Assembly (NCBI RefSeq): GCF_025165795.1
Contig: NZ_JAJAGO010000001.1
Location: 496,001-560,000, forward strand
DNA: 64,000 bases
Reading direction: 5' to 3'
DNA from: Streptomyces gossypii
GTDB lineage: Bacteria > Actinomycetota > Actinomycetes > Streptomycetales > Streptomycetaceae
A program made the position numbers and the translations under genes. Shown here one piece after another: positions 43,696 through 53,052 of the stretch; position 1 is the first letter of the stretch; the number at the start of each line of letters is the position of its first letter. Under the pieces are notes generated by a model. The model made no database searches, was not told the DNA's origin, and saw only the letters and a list, made by a program, of their open reading frames with translations.

Positions 43696-44577
43696 ATGCC
43701 CACTCCGGCTCTGCCCACTTCGGCTCTGCCCACCCCCGCCGACAAGGCCGTACGTCGCTGGTTCATCACCGGAGCCTCCGGCGGCCTGGGACGCCACCTC
43801 ACCGAACACGCCCTTCAGCAGGGCGACCGCGTCACCGCGACGGTCCGTCGCCCCGGCGCCCTGGACGACCTGCGCGCCGCGTACGGCGAGCGCCTGACCG
43901 TCGAGACCCTCGACGTCACCCGGTCGGCGGACATCGACGAGGTGACCGCCCGCACCCTCGCCTCCGGGCCAGTCGACATCCTCGTCAACAACGCCGGGTA
44001 CGGCCTGGTGGGCGCCACCGAGGAGATGACCGTCGAGCAGATCCGCGACCAGGTGGAGACCCTCCTGCTCGCTCCGATGCTGATCACCCGGGCCTTCCTG
44101 AAGCCGATGCGCGAGCAGGGCGGCGGCCGCGTCATCCAGATCTCCAGCATGGGCGGCCAGGTCGGCTCCCCCGTCTTCAGCGCCTATCACGCGGGCAAGT
44201 GGGGGCTGGAGGGCTTCACGGAGGGCGTCAGCCGTGAAGTCTCCGGCTTCGGCATCCACTTCACCCTGGTCGAGCCGGGCGCCACCCGCACCGGCTTCAC
44301 CTCCGCCCTGCGCTACACCATCGAATCAGCCGCCTACCGGGACAACGCCGTCGGAGAGATGCGGCACTGGCTGGAGGCCGCCGACGACAGCGCCCTCACC
44401 GTCGACCCGGCCGCACTCGCCGCCGCCGTCTACGACACCACCCGCCGACCGGCCCCGCCCCTGCGCCTCGCTCTGGGCGCCGACACCTATGACGCCGTCC
44501 ACGCCGCACTCACCGAACGCCTCGCCGCACTCGAAGCACAGAAGGACCTCGCAGCATCGGTCGCGTTCACCCGCTGA
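43696..44577 (+). CDS. short-chain dehydrogenase/reductase
   Basis: A 293-residue classical SDR: cofactor-binding FITGASGGLGRHLTE (residues ~23-37), VDILVNNAGYGLVGATEE, the Ser of VIQISSMGGQVG, the active-site Tyr-Lys pair in YHAGKWGLEGFTEG, and PGATRTGF after it. Arginine in TATVRRPG suggests NADPH. Such proteins are often annotated as ketoreductases; the substrate is unknown. The start at 43696 has GAGGA upstream and excludes the operator; the frame extends back to 43450 only over the TetR gene. It is almost certainly controlled by the divergent TetR. Confidence 0.9.
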   Translation: MPTPALPTSALPTPADKAVRRWFITGASGGLGRHLTEHALQQGDRVTATVRRPGALDDLRAAYGERLTVETLDVTRSADIDEVTARTLASGPVDILVNNAGYGLVGATEEMTVEQIRDQVETLLLAPMLITRAFLKPMREQGGGRVIQISSMGGQVGSPVFSAYHAGKWGLEGFTEGVSREVSGFGIHFTLVEPGATRTGFTSALRYTIESAAYRDNAVGEMRHWLEAADDSALTVDPAALAAAVYDTTRRPAPPLRLALGADTYDAVHAALTERLAALEAQKDLAASVAFTR

Positions 44578-44596
44578 AACCCGGCACTCCCTGTAC

Positions 44597-44685
44597 TCTC
44601 TAGTGGTTACTCAGGCACTGCAGGAGAGTGAGAGTGACGTGGAAGAACGCACCTTTCCTTGACTGGGGAGAGCCTGATGGGGACC
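44597..44685 (+). repeat. promoter repeat, copy A (upstream of hxlR-type gene)
   Basis: About 89 bp containing TAGTGGTTACTCAG, GGAGAGTG, TGGAAGAACGCAC and GACTGGGGA, ending with ATGGGGACC, the first codons of the HxlR gene. A second copy, roughly three-quarters identical and in the same order, lies at 45534-45620. Each copy probably carries the promoter and the HxlR binding site. Confidence 0.75.
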
Positions 44686-45057
44686 AAGCAGTTCAGCGGC
44701 CTGCCCGAGGACGCAGACCTGGCGCGCGCGGACTCCCTGGCGCGCGAGATCTTCGCGGACGTCGCCAACAAGTGGGCGTTCCTGATCATCGAGTTCCTCG
44801 GCGAACGCACCCTGCGCTTCAGCGAACTGCGGGACGAAGTCGAGGGCATCAGCCACAAGATGCTCACCCAGAACCTGCGCATGCTGGAGCGCAACGGCCT
44901 GGTCGAGCGGGACGTGCACCCCACCGTGCCGCCGCGGGTCGAGTACACCCTCACCGAGGCGGGCCAGGCTCTGCGGGCCACCGTCGACGGCATGTGCGGC
45001 TGGACCCGCCAGTACCTCGGGCACATCGAGTCCTCCCGCGACCGCTTCGACGCCTGA
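44677..45057 (+). CDS. HxlR-family transcriptional regulator
   Basis: A 126-residue winged-HTH protein of the HxlR class: ANKWAFLIIEFLGERTLRFS, then ELRDEVEGISHKMLTQNLRM and LERNGLVERDVHPTVPPRVE with the YTLTEAGQAL wing. These often sense reactive aldehydes or quinones, although this protein's signal is unknown. The start is ATG 44677 after GGGGAG; an in-frame TTG at 44659 is less likely. The neighbouring RidA gene is convergent on it. A degraded copy of its promoter and start codon lies on the far side of ridA. Confidence 0.9.
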   Translation: MGTKQFSGLPEDADLARADSLAREIFADVANKWAFLIIEFLGERTLRFSELRDEVEGISHKMLTQNLRMLERNGLVERDVHPTVPPRVEYTLTEAGQALRATVDGMCGWTRQYLGHIESSRDRFDA

Positions 45058-45092
45058 CGGGTGCTGCCGGCCCGCTGCCCGACTCCGGGGTC

Positions 45093-45500
45093 TCAGTCGA
45101 GAACCGCGGTGGCGTCGACCTCGACCAGATGACCGGGTACGGCGAGTGCGGCAACGCCCAGCAGAGTGGCAGGCGGGACCGGGGTGGCCCCCAGCTTCGC
45201 GGCCGCCGCGGCGATCCCTTCCAGGAACAGAGGCATCTTGTCGGGGGTCAAGTCGACGACATACGCGGTCAGTTTCGCCACGTCATCGAAGGAGGCCCCC
45301 ACTCCGGCCAGGGCGGTGCCGACGTTGACATAGCACTGCTCGACCTGGACAGCGAGGTCACCTTCGCCGACCGTGACCCCCTCCGCATCCCAGGCGACCT
45401 GCCCGGCGATGTGGACCAGCTTCGACCCGGTCGAGACGGACACCTGCCGGTAGACGTCGATCTTCGGCAGTCCTTCGGGGTTCACCAGGGTGACGGCCAT
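45093..45500 (-). CDS. RidA family (YjgF/YER057c/UK114) protein
   Basis: A 135-residue RidA-like protein. Family members hydrolyse reactive enamine/imine intermediates and form trimers. Visible features are VHIAGQVAWDAEGVTVGEGD, LTAYVVDLT, and the C-terminal PPATLLGVAALAVPGHLVEV, where the archetype has a catalytic Arg before Pro-Pro or in the last strand. No Arg lies at the archetypal catalytic position, so it may belong to a non-deaminase subgroup. AAGGAG precedes the ATG. The promoter region contains copy B of the HxlR promoter repeat, so HxlR probably controls it. Confidence 0.87.
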   Translation of the reverse strand: MAVTLVNPEGLPKIDVYRQVSVSTGSKLVHIAGQVAWDAEGVTVGEGDLAVQVEQCYVNVGTALAGVGASFDDVAKLTAYVVDLTPDKMPLFLEGIAAAAAKLGATPVPPATLLGVAALAVPGHLVEVDATAVLD

Positions 45501-45533
45501 GCTGACTCCTTCTCGTGAGAGCGGCTCATCGGT

Positions 45534-45620
45534 CTCTTGTGGTTACTCAGAAACCGTAAGAGAGTGGCCGCTGACATGGAAGAACGCACTTTTTCGTGAC
45601 TGGGGAACCTTATGGTGACC
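45534..45620 (+). repeat. promoter repeat, copy B, ending in a broken hxlR start
   Basis: This copy holds TTGTGGTTACTCAG, AGAGAGTGG, TGGAAGAACGCAC and GACTGGGGA in the same order and spacing as copy A. It ends ATGGTGACC, which is followed at once by TAA, so the old HxlR coding start is dead after three codons. It lies 34 bp before the ridA start on the other strand. From 45621 to 45754 I see nothing further. Confidence 0.7.
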
Positions 45621-45754
45621 TAAGGCGTGATTGAGAAGTAGCGCCGGCCGTCCGGAGGGCGAGACAGGCGGGACTTCTCAAACACTCCCCAGTGTCTGGC
45701 AGTTCAGGTGCCGTGGATTTCAGCTGGTCCACACCTTTCAACGGACCGGGCGGC

Positions 45755-47368
45755 TCAACAGGTGGAGCGGCTCGTGTTGTTCAGGGTGAGGTTCCGGTAG
45801 GTGATGTTGGTGCCGCAGGGGCTTTCCCGCAGCGAGGTGTCGTTCAGCGTGAGGTTCTGCAGGGTGATGTCCCGGTTGTTCTCGAACTCCGAGCGGGCCG
45901 CGAGCCGTACCTCGCCGCCTCCGCTGATCGTGCCGCCCTGCCCGGCGATGGTCACGTTGTAGCAGTTCTCGATCAGGATCGCGTTGTTGCCGGTGTTGGT
46001 GAGCGTCACCCGGTCGATGACCGCGCCGCCGCTCTGGGAGACGCAGAACACCCCGCGTCCGCCGCCGCTCGCGACCACCTCGCCGACGTGGATGTTCGTC
46101 GGGTAGCTGCTCCCGACGCGGCCGTTCCCGTTGGCCATGCGGAACGCCGCGTATCCGGTGCCGCTCCCGGTGTTGGCCGCGTCTACCTTGCCGATGTCGG
46201 CGTTGACCGTGTCGTTGAGCAGCAGCCCGGAGTAACCGACGTCGCGGGTCGTGACCGTGCCGACGTTGAGCCCGTCCACGCCGTAGGTCTCCACGCCGTG
46301 GTTGCCCGCGCCGGAGACGTACACGTCGTCGATGCGGATGTTGCGGGAAGGCTGCGAACGGTCGCCGTGGTTGTCGATCCGGATGCCCAGGCCGCCGGAC
46401 AGCCGCATGTCGATCTGGCCGAGCACCACGTTGCTGACGTTGCGCATGAAGATCCCGTACAGCGGGCCGCCGGTCAGCCTCAGATGGCCCACCTCGATGT
46501 TCGAGGCCCCGCGGGCGTATATCGGCGCTTGGTCACCGGAGCCGGAGCCCGTGACGTTGATCGTGCCGCACACATCGATCCCGGTGTAGCTCGCCAGCGA
46601 GACACGGGTGCCAGCACTCATCGAGCCGGAGCCGCGTACCACCACGCGCTCCATGGACGTGCGGTTCGGCGTGAGGCTGCTGACCGCCGCCTGCATCGCG
46701 TCCCGCATGTTACCGCCGGTGTAGACGGTGCTGCCGCCGTTGCGGGCCGTCCAGGTGCCGCCGTTCAGCTCGGCCTCCGCCTGGTAGGACCCGCTGCCGC
46801 ACTCTTCGCTGCCGCCGCCGGAGCCGACCGGGGTGAGGGCCCATTGCTGATTGGCGCCGTCGAGGTCCGAGTACTGCGAGACCCGCGCACCGTCGTCGGT
46901 GGACCACTCCCAGACCTCGAGTGCCTTGCCGCTGTGGCGGTTGATGAGCTGGATGTTGCCGTTGCCGGAATCGGTGACGGCGAACTGCTGGTTGGGCGAG
47001 TTGCTGTCCGTCCACTGATAGACGTTCGCACCGTCCTCGGTAGACCAGCCCGCGATGTCGAGCACCTTTCCGCTGTGCCGTGATCTGAGGCGGTAGTACC
47101 CGTCGCCGGAGCTGACGAACTGCCACTGCTGCCAGGCACCGTCGTTCCTGGGCCACTGAACGATCTCGGCCCCGTCGTGGGTGCCCAGGTTGTACACGTC
47201 GAGTGCCTTGCCGCTGTGCTGGTTGGTCAGCACGTACCAGGCACTGGTGTCGATGGCCGCGGCGTGCGCGCGGGGTGCGGGCAGGGCGACGAGGGACACC
47301 CCGGCCAGCACGCTGACCAGCAGGGCGGCGAACAGCACTCGCAGGCTGCGCACTCTTCGGAAAGGCAT
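45755..47368 (-). CDS. secreted ricin-B lectin plus right-handed beta-helix protein
   Basis: A 537-residue secreted protein. A long Sec signal (FRRVRSLRVLFAALLVSVLA, cleavage after AHA near residue 36) leads to a ricin-B-type beta-trefoil (~40-180) with three repeats of the HSGKALDVYNLGTHDGAEIV type followed by WQQWQF, NQQFAV and NQQWAL. After a Gly/Ser linker, ~340 residues have the short repeating strands of a pectate-lyase-like beta-helix (NIRIDDVYVSGAGNHGVETY). The lectin probably targets plant polysaccharide and the helix would cleave or bind it; catalytic residues cannot be assigned. GAAGGAG precedes the start. A perfect CebR box lies 91 bp upstream. Confidence 0.85.
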   Translation of the reverse strand: MPFRRVRSLRVLFAALLVSVLAGVSLVALPAPRAHAAAIDTSAWYVLTNQHSGKALDVYNLGTHDGAEIVQWPRNDGAWQQWQFVSSGDGYYRLRSRHSGKVLDIAGWSTEDGANVYQWTDSNSPNQQFAVTDSGNGNIQLINRHSGKALEVWEWSTDDGARVSQYSDLDGANQQWALTPVGSGGGSEECGSGSYQAEAELNGGTWTARNGGSTVYTGGNMRDAMQAAVSSLTPNRTSMERVVVRGSGSMSAGTRVSLASYTGIDVCGTINVTGSGSGDQAPIYARGASNIEVGHLRLTGGPLYGIFMRNVSNVVLGQIDMRLSGGLGIRIDNHGDRSQPSRNIRIDDVYVSGAGNHGVETYGVDGLNVGTVTTRDVGYSGLLLNDTVNADIGKVDAANTGSGTGYAAFRMANGNGRVGSSYPTNIHVGEVVASGGGRGVFCVSQSGGAVIDRVTLTNTGNNAILIENCYNVTIAGQGGTISGGGEVRLAARSEFENNRDITLQNLTLNDTSLRESPCGTNITYRNLTLNNTSRSTC

Positions 47369-47458
47369 GGCGGCTCCTTCTCACTGAGACAGGGAATCTC
47401 GGGAAGCCCGGCCGACACGCGATGAATCGTTTCACTCCAAGGCCGCGTGCAGCGCGGT

Positions 47459-47472
47459 TGGGAGCGCTCCCA
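47459..47472. promoter_or_regulatory. perfect CebR box
   Basis: TGGGAGCGCTCCCA is identical to the 14-bp palindrome bound by CebR, the cello-oligosaccharide-responsive LacI repressor of Streptomyces. It lies 91 bp upstream of the secreted lectin/beta-helix gene (start 47368, minus strand). A weaker LacI-like dyad, TGAATCGTTTCA, sits at 47423-47434. Confidence 0.75.
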
Positions 47473-47529
47473 TGACCCGGCAAGATATCAGTTTGGTCAT
47501 GCCCAGGACAACCACTGCGCGGCGGGCGG

Positions 47530-47760
47530 TCAAAAGGTGTCGAGGCCGTCGACCAGGCGGTTGAGGAAGCGGGTGAAGGTGGCTTCGGGGGTGACGAGGC
47601 GTCCGGGGACGGAGAGGGCTTCGGCGAGTTCCGGGTGGTGGCCGTCCGCAGCGACGGCGGCGAGGTGCCCTGGCTGGACGACGTGATGACGCACCCGGAC
47701 GCCAACGAACTGAACCTCCTCGTGGAGCTGGCCACGTACACGGCGCCGAGCGCGCCGTGA
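47530..47760. pseudogene. abutted gene fragments: TetR C-terminus (minus) and an unknown C-terminus (plus)
   Basis: On the minus strand, 47530-47655 reads HHPELAEALSVPGRLVTPEA then TFTRFLNRLVDGLDTF and a stop, typical of the last ~40 residues of a TetR regulator with no HTH attached. On the plus strand, the part up to the TGA at 47758 reads VPWLDDVMTHPDANELNLLV then ELATYTAPSAP, the end of an unrecognised protein lacking its start. Neither has a complete gene. They indicate past deletions. Confidence 0.4.
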
Positions 47761-47785
47761 GCAACATGCGGTCTCTCGGAGGAGG

Positions 47786-48040
47786 TCACAAGATCCTCCT
47801 CTTTGACGGCGGCATGCCGTACCGCCTCTCGGTGAAGGCCGCGCTCAACTCCCGGCGGCGGAACCGCGAGGTGGAACGGAAGTAGCCGTGGATCAACAGC
47901 CGCACCGTGAGCTGGGGTCGCAGGGCGCAAAGCCGCGCTTCTCGGCGTAGTCGGCCAACAGGCCCGAGGTCCAGCACTTCGTCCACCAGGTCGGCGACAA
48001 ACCGGGCCAGGTGGTCCTCGAACAGCCCATCCCACCGCGC
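47786..48040 (-). pseudogene. second TetR-like C-terminal fragment
   Basis: The minus strand reads RWDGLFEDHLARFVADLVDE then VLDLGPVGRLRREARLCALR, resembling the C-terminal dimerisation helices of TetR repressors. There is no HTH and no upstream frame of normal length. From 48041 to 48243 I see no further recognisable gene, only the ribosome site of the next one. Confidence 0.35.
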
Positions 48041-48243
48041 ATAACCTGATCATCGGCATGAAGGACCAGGAACACACGCGGGCGCGGAGCAAAGTGGCGA
48101 TCGTTCCACTGGTCGGCGTGCGCCTGAACCGCACTTCCGAGAAATTTCGCAGGTCCTTGCTCGGGGATGTCGAAATCGTCGCGCGTGCTTCTACCTATCA
48201 GTGAGAGCGCCTGACAGGAGCGCACGAATGTGAGGAGCAGGTC

Positions 48244-48645
48244 GTGAAGTACATGCTGCTGATGCAGTTCAGCGAGCAGACAGCTGACTTCCCGGAGATC
48301 GGGACCTGGAGCGCGGAGGAGCTCAAGGCGCATATCGCGTTCATGAAGGACACCAACAGGAAGCTCGGCGAAGCCGGGGAACTGGTCGACGCCCAGGGTC
48401 TGGCGATGCCGGAGACGGCCAGGATCGTCCGCTCCCACGGCGGCGGCGTGCCCGTGGTCACCGAGGGCCCCTACCCTGAGACCAAGGAGTTCCTGGCCGG
48501 CTACTGGATCGTCGACTGTGACGAGCCCGAGCGTGCGGTGGAGATCGCCGCGTCCGTCTCGGCCGCACCCGGCCCCGGCGGGAACCCGCTGAACATGCCT
48601 ATCGAGGTGCGCCAGGTGATGTCGGCACCGCCCGGGGAGATGTGA
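48244..48645 (+). CDS. YCII/DGPF-domain protein partnered with an ECF42 sigma factor
   Basis: A 133-residue YCII-superfamily protein of the DGPF type: MKYMLLMQFSEQ start, an EELKAHIAFMKDTNRKLGEA helix, and the hallmark block TEGPYPETKEFLAGYWIVDC. Genes for such proteins sit beside ECF42 sigma factors across actinobacteria, as here, although their biochemical role is unknown. The start is GTG 48244 with GAGGAG upstream. The sigma gene begins 18 bp after its stop, so the two are co-transcribed. Confidence 0.9.
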   Translation: MKYMLLMQFSEQTADFPEIGTWSAEELKAHIAFMKDTNRKLGEAGELVDAQGLAMPETARIVRSHGGGVPVVTEGPYPETKEFLAGYWIVDCDEPERAVEIAASVSAAPGPGGNPLNMPIEVRQVMSAPPGEM

Positions 48646-48663
48646 ACACTGGCTGACGCGGAC

Positions 48664-49905
48664 ATGAACGCCGACGACCTGCTGCGCGAGCTGGCGCCGC
48701 AGGTCGTCGGCGTGCTCACCCGGCGTTTCGGCGACTTCGACGCCGCCGAGGACGCGGTCCAGGAGGCGCTGCTGGCAGCAGCGACCCAATGGCCGAACGA
48801 GGGAGTGCCCCGCAATCCGCGAGGATGGCTGATCCAGGTCGCAAGCCGCCGCATGACCGAGCAGGTGCGCAGCGAGCAGGCCAGGCGCCGCCGCGAAGAT
48901 CTCGCAGCCAGGCGGATGTCGGCCGACCGGCAGTCCGCGCCCGCGGCGGACGCACAGGACCCCGCCGGGCGGGACGACACCCTCGTCCTGCTGCTCATGT
49001 GCTGCCACCCCGCGTTGTCGCCGGCGGCGGCAATCGCATTGACCCTGCGCTCGGTGGGAGGTCTGACCACAGCCGAGATCGCCCGCGCCTTCCTCGTGCC
49101 CGAGACGACCATGGCGCAGCGGATCAGCCGGGCCAAGCAGCGCATCAAGGCCTCCGGAATCCCCTTCGGCATGCCGGACCGTGAGGACTGGGCGCCTCGA
49201 CTCGACGCGGCATTGCACGTCCTGTACCTCATCTTCACCGAGGGCTCCACCACCAGCAGCGGCCCCGACCTGCTGCGCCCCGAGCTCTCACGGGAAGCGA
49301 TCCGGCTGGCCAGGGCAGTGCACCAGATACTTCCCGACGACAACGAGGTGACCGGGCTGCTCGCGCTGATGCTGCTCACCGACGCCCGGAGCCCGGCGCG
49401 CACAGGCCCGGGCGGCGAGCTCATCCAGCTGGCCGAACAGGACCGCAGTCTGTGGGACGAGAAGGCGATCGCCCAGGGAGTCGCGCTTGTCACCGAAGCC
49501 TTGGCCACGGGCCCCGTCGGCCCCTACCAGATCCAAGCGGCGGTAGCCGCAGTTCACGACGAGGCGGCGACGGTCGAGGAGACCGACTGGCCCCAGATCC
49601 TCGCGCTGTACGGAGTGCTGGAACACATGTCGCCCAATCCCCTGGTCTCGCTCAACCGCGCCGTCGCTGCCGCCATGGTGCACGGCCCGGCCGCCGGCCT
49701 CGACATGCTGAGGGTCCTGGAGTCCGACGGACGCCTGGCGGAGCACCATCACCTGTACGCCGCCAGGGCCCACCTCCTGGAGATGGCCGGCGATCTTCAG
49801 GCCGCGATCGAGAGCTACCGCGCAGCCGCAAACCGTACGACCAGCCTGCCGGAACGGCACTACCTCACCATCCGCGCCGCCCAGCTCGCCGCCCCGCCCA
49901 CGTAG
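48664..49905 (+). CDS. ECF42-group RNA polymerase sigma factor with C-terminal TPR-like extension
   Basis: A 413-residue sigma factor. Region 2 includes FGDFDAAEDAVQEALLAAAT and NPRGWLIQVASRRM; region 4 is SVGGLTTAEIARAFLVPETT, then MAQRISRAKQRIKASGIPF. Instead of ending near residue 190 it continues for ~220 helical residues with TPR-like pairs (AALHVLYLIFTEG, NPLVSLNRAVAAAMVHG, LEMAGDLQAAIESYRAAANR). This is the ECF42 layout, in which the extension rather than an anti-sigma factor is thought to control activity. It is in an operon with the DGPF gene. Confidence 0.92.
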   Translation: MNADDLLRELAPQVVGVLTRRFGDFDAAEDAVQEALLAAATQWPNEGVPRNPRGWLIQVASRRMTEQVRSEQARRRREDLAARRMSADRQSAPAADAQDPAGRDDTLVLLLMCCHPALSPAAAIALTLRSVGGLTTAEIARAFLVPETTMAQRISRAKQRIKASGIPFGMPDREDWAPRLDAALHVLYLIFTEGSTTSSGPDLLRPELSREAIRLARAVHQILPDDNEVTGLLALMLLTDARSPARTGPGGELIQLAEQDRSLWDEKAIAQGVALVTEALATGPVGPYQIQAAVAAVHDEAATVEETDWPQILALYGVLEHMSPNPLVSLNRAVAAAMVHGPAAGLDMLRVLESDGRLAEHHHLYAARAHLLEMAGDLQAAIESYRAAANRTTSLPERHYLTIRAAQLAAPPT

Positions 49906-50092
49906 GCCCCGACACAAGACGCGGCGCGCAGGCCAGGAACGTCACTGAGCACGGCACCCGCCACGCGAAGCGCTCTCTCGCCAACTGAAGCAGTCACAGC
50001 CGGTTACCGGGACACGCTCCTGGCCGAGGCGAGGGGCTGCCGCTGCTCGCTCTGGGGGCTCGCACCGTCCCGGCCCCATTCCTCTCAGGCAG

Positions 50093-50122
50093 CCCCGGCG
50101 GTGCGCACGCGCACCGCCGGGG
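50093..50122. terminator. 13-bp hairpin between convergent genes, probable bidirectional terminator
   Basis: CCCCGGCGGTGCG (50093-50105) pairs perfectly with CGCACCGCCGGGG (50110-50122) around a CACG loop. It lies between the end of the ECF42 gene (49905) and the end of the convergent enolase gene (50192). The rest of this 286-bp gap shows nothing. Confidence 0.75.
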
Positions 50123-50191
50123 GCACATCGCCCACCCGAGAAGGGGTAACACCCGCCTCGCGGCGGCCCAGCAAGATCCAGACGAGAGACC

Positions 50192-51621
<1,430 letters not shown>

Positions 51622-51641
51622 GTGCTGCGTTAAAGTTCGGT

Positions 51642-52064
51642 ATGCCCCTTCCGGAATCCGCCGCCGTCGCGGCCGAACTGCGCACCGCGATGGGAAAGCT
51701 CACGCGGCGCGTGAAGCTCGAGGACCAGATGCCGCTCGGTCAGGTGGCCGTCCTCGGTGCGCTGGACCGCAGCGGTGCGATGACCACCAGCGAACTGGCG
51801 GCCGATCAGCGGGTACGCCCGCAGTCCATGGCCCGAGCCGTCGGACTGCTCATGGAGCAGGGGCTGATCACGCGCCGGGCACATCCGACCGACGGCCGCA
51901 AGAGCCTGGTCGAGCTCTCCTCTGCGGGGCAGGCGCTACTGGAGGAGGAGCGGGGGCGCAGGGCGGATTGGCTTGCGCGGGCGATCGAGGCGGAATTGAC
52001 GGGCGAGGAGCGGGAGTTGCTGGCACGCGGGATCGGGCTGGTGGAGAGGCTCGCGGCGCGCTAG
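51642..52064 (+). CDS. MarR-family transcriptional regulator
   Basis: A 140-residue MarR protein with the winged HTH MTTSELAADQRVRPQSMARA, VGLLMEQGLITRRAHPTDGR (wing DGRKSLVELSSAGQALLEEE) and a C-terminal dimer helix. The ligand is unknown. I chose the ATG at 51642 since the frame upstream (51591) lies in the tandem-repeat region. It is divergent from the enolase gene and probably controls it through that repeat array. Confidence 0.9.
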   Translation: MPLPESAAVAAELRTAMGKLTRRVKLEDQMPLGQVAVLGALDRSGAMTTSELAADQRVRPQSMARAVGLLMEQGLITRRAHPTDGRKSLVELSSAGQALLEEERGRRADWLARAIEAELTGEERELLARGIGLVERLAAR

Positions 52065-52208
52065 GGTCTCTCGGCGGCCGAGCCGACCACGGGCGAACTG
52101 TTCGCACGCGATCGCGCCTCATACGCAGCCCGCCGACGCGTCTCCTCGGCGGTGACTTCCCCGATCGGGCGTTCATGCAGGGGTCGCCGAGCACCAGCCC
52201 CGCCGCTG

Positions 52209-52838
52209 TCAGAATCCGATGGCTTCGCGGAGCAGCAGAACGGTGCCGCGTCCAGGGCGGTGTTCCGCGTTGAGGATGAGAAGGCGGTTGATGACGCTGG
52301 GCCACCCGTGGGCTTCCTGCGTGCGGGCGGTTTCCAGCGGGAGGCAGTGGTCTTCGACGCGCCGCAGCGCGGTGTCCAGGTCGGGCACCACCTTCTGCGC
52401 CCCGACGATCCAGATCGCGCGGGCGGCGCCGCCGGCGTAGCCGGGCAGCTGGCTTCCGCTGCCCGAGGCGATGACGAGGGAGCCGGTTTCGGTGAGGGCG
52501 GCGACGCTGCCCACGATGACGTCGGGGCTGGCGAGCAGCCGCCGGATGTCGTCGGCGCCGGTGACGCGGTCCATGGCCAGGACTCGTGGCTTGATGGCCT
52601 GGTACCGTCCGCCGGCGTTGATGTCCTCATCGATGCCGGACAGACGGAGCGTCTCGCTGGACCCGGTGAACACGCTGGCGCCCTCCGGTATCAGCTCTGC
52701 GATGCGGGTACGCGCGGCGGCCACGTCGTCGAGGATCTCCACGGTGAAACCGTGCACGGTCAGCGCAGTGGCCGCCCGCTCCAGGCGCAGTGCGGGCGCC
52801 GGGTCGGCGAACGGTGTTACCGGCATCGGGCTAGTCAT
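52209..52838 (-). CDS. LUD-domain (LutC-like) protein
   Basis: A 209-residue single-domain protein with the LUD/LutC pattern: LTVHGFTVEILDDVAAARTR, GASVFTGSSETLRLSGIDED, DVIVGSVAALTETGSLVIAS and the following IWIVGAQKVVPDLDTALRRV. Domain relatives are subunits of lactate-utilisation oxidases, but the LutA and LutB genes are not nearby, so its function here is open. ATG 52826 is an alternative start; neither has a strong ribosome site. Upstream lies a nested inverted repeat. From 52065 to 52208 I see nothing. Confidence 0.82.
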   Translation of the reverse strand: MTSPMPVTPFADPAPALRLERAATALTVHGFTVEILDDVAAARTRIAELIPEGASVFTGSSETLRLSGIDEDINAGGRYQAIKPRVLAMDRVTGADDIRRLLASPDVIVGSVAALTETGSLVIASGSGSQLPGYAGGAARAIWIVGAQKVVPDLDTALRRVEDHCLPLETARTQEAHGWPSVINRLLILNAEHRPGRGTVLLLREAIGF

Positions 52839-52876
52839 GAGGTCTGAGCTTCCTGTTCGCTGGGTGACGTGTTCGT

Positions 52877-52963
52877 CTCACCAGTTCGACAACACAGCCC
52901 CTCCGAATGTGAGGTGACGCACCGGCCTCACGTTCCGGTGCGCTGTCTTTTCGAACTGGTGAG
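52877..52963. repeat. nested 87-bp inverted repeat
   Basis: CTCACCAGTTCGA (52877-52889) and TCGAACTGGTGAG (52951-52963) are exact reverse complements. Inside them, GAATGTGAGG (52905-52914) and CCTCACGTTC (52926-52935) pair with one G-T mismatch. The gap it occupies separates the LUD gene from the sigma pseudogene. It could be a MITE remnant, a terminator or an operator; I cannot tell which. Confidence 0.6.
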
Positions 52964-53052
52964 GACAGATGCGACCAAGGGAGCCGTCGGCACCATGACC
53001 ACCCGATCCGGGCCCAGGACACGGCCGGCCCGATCCGGGCCTGGACGTGATC

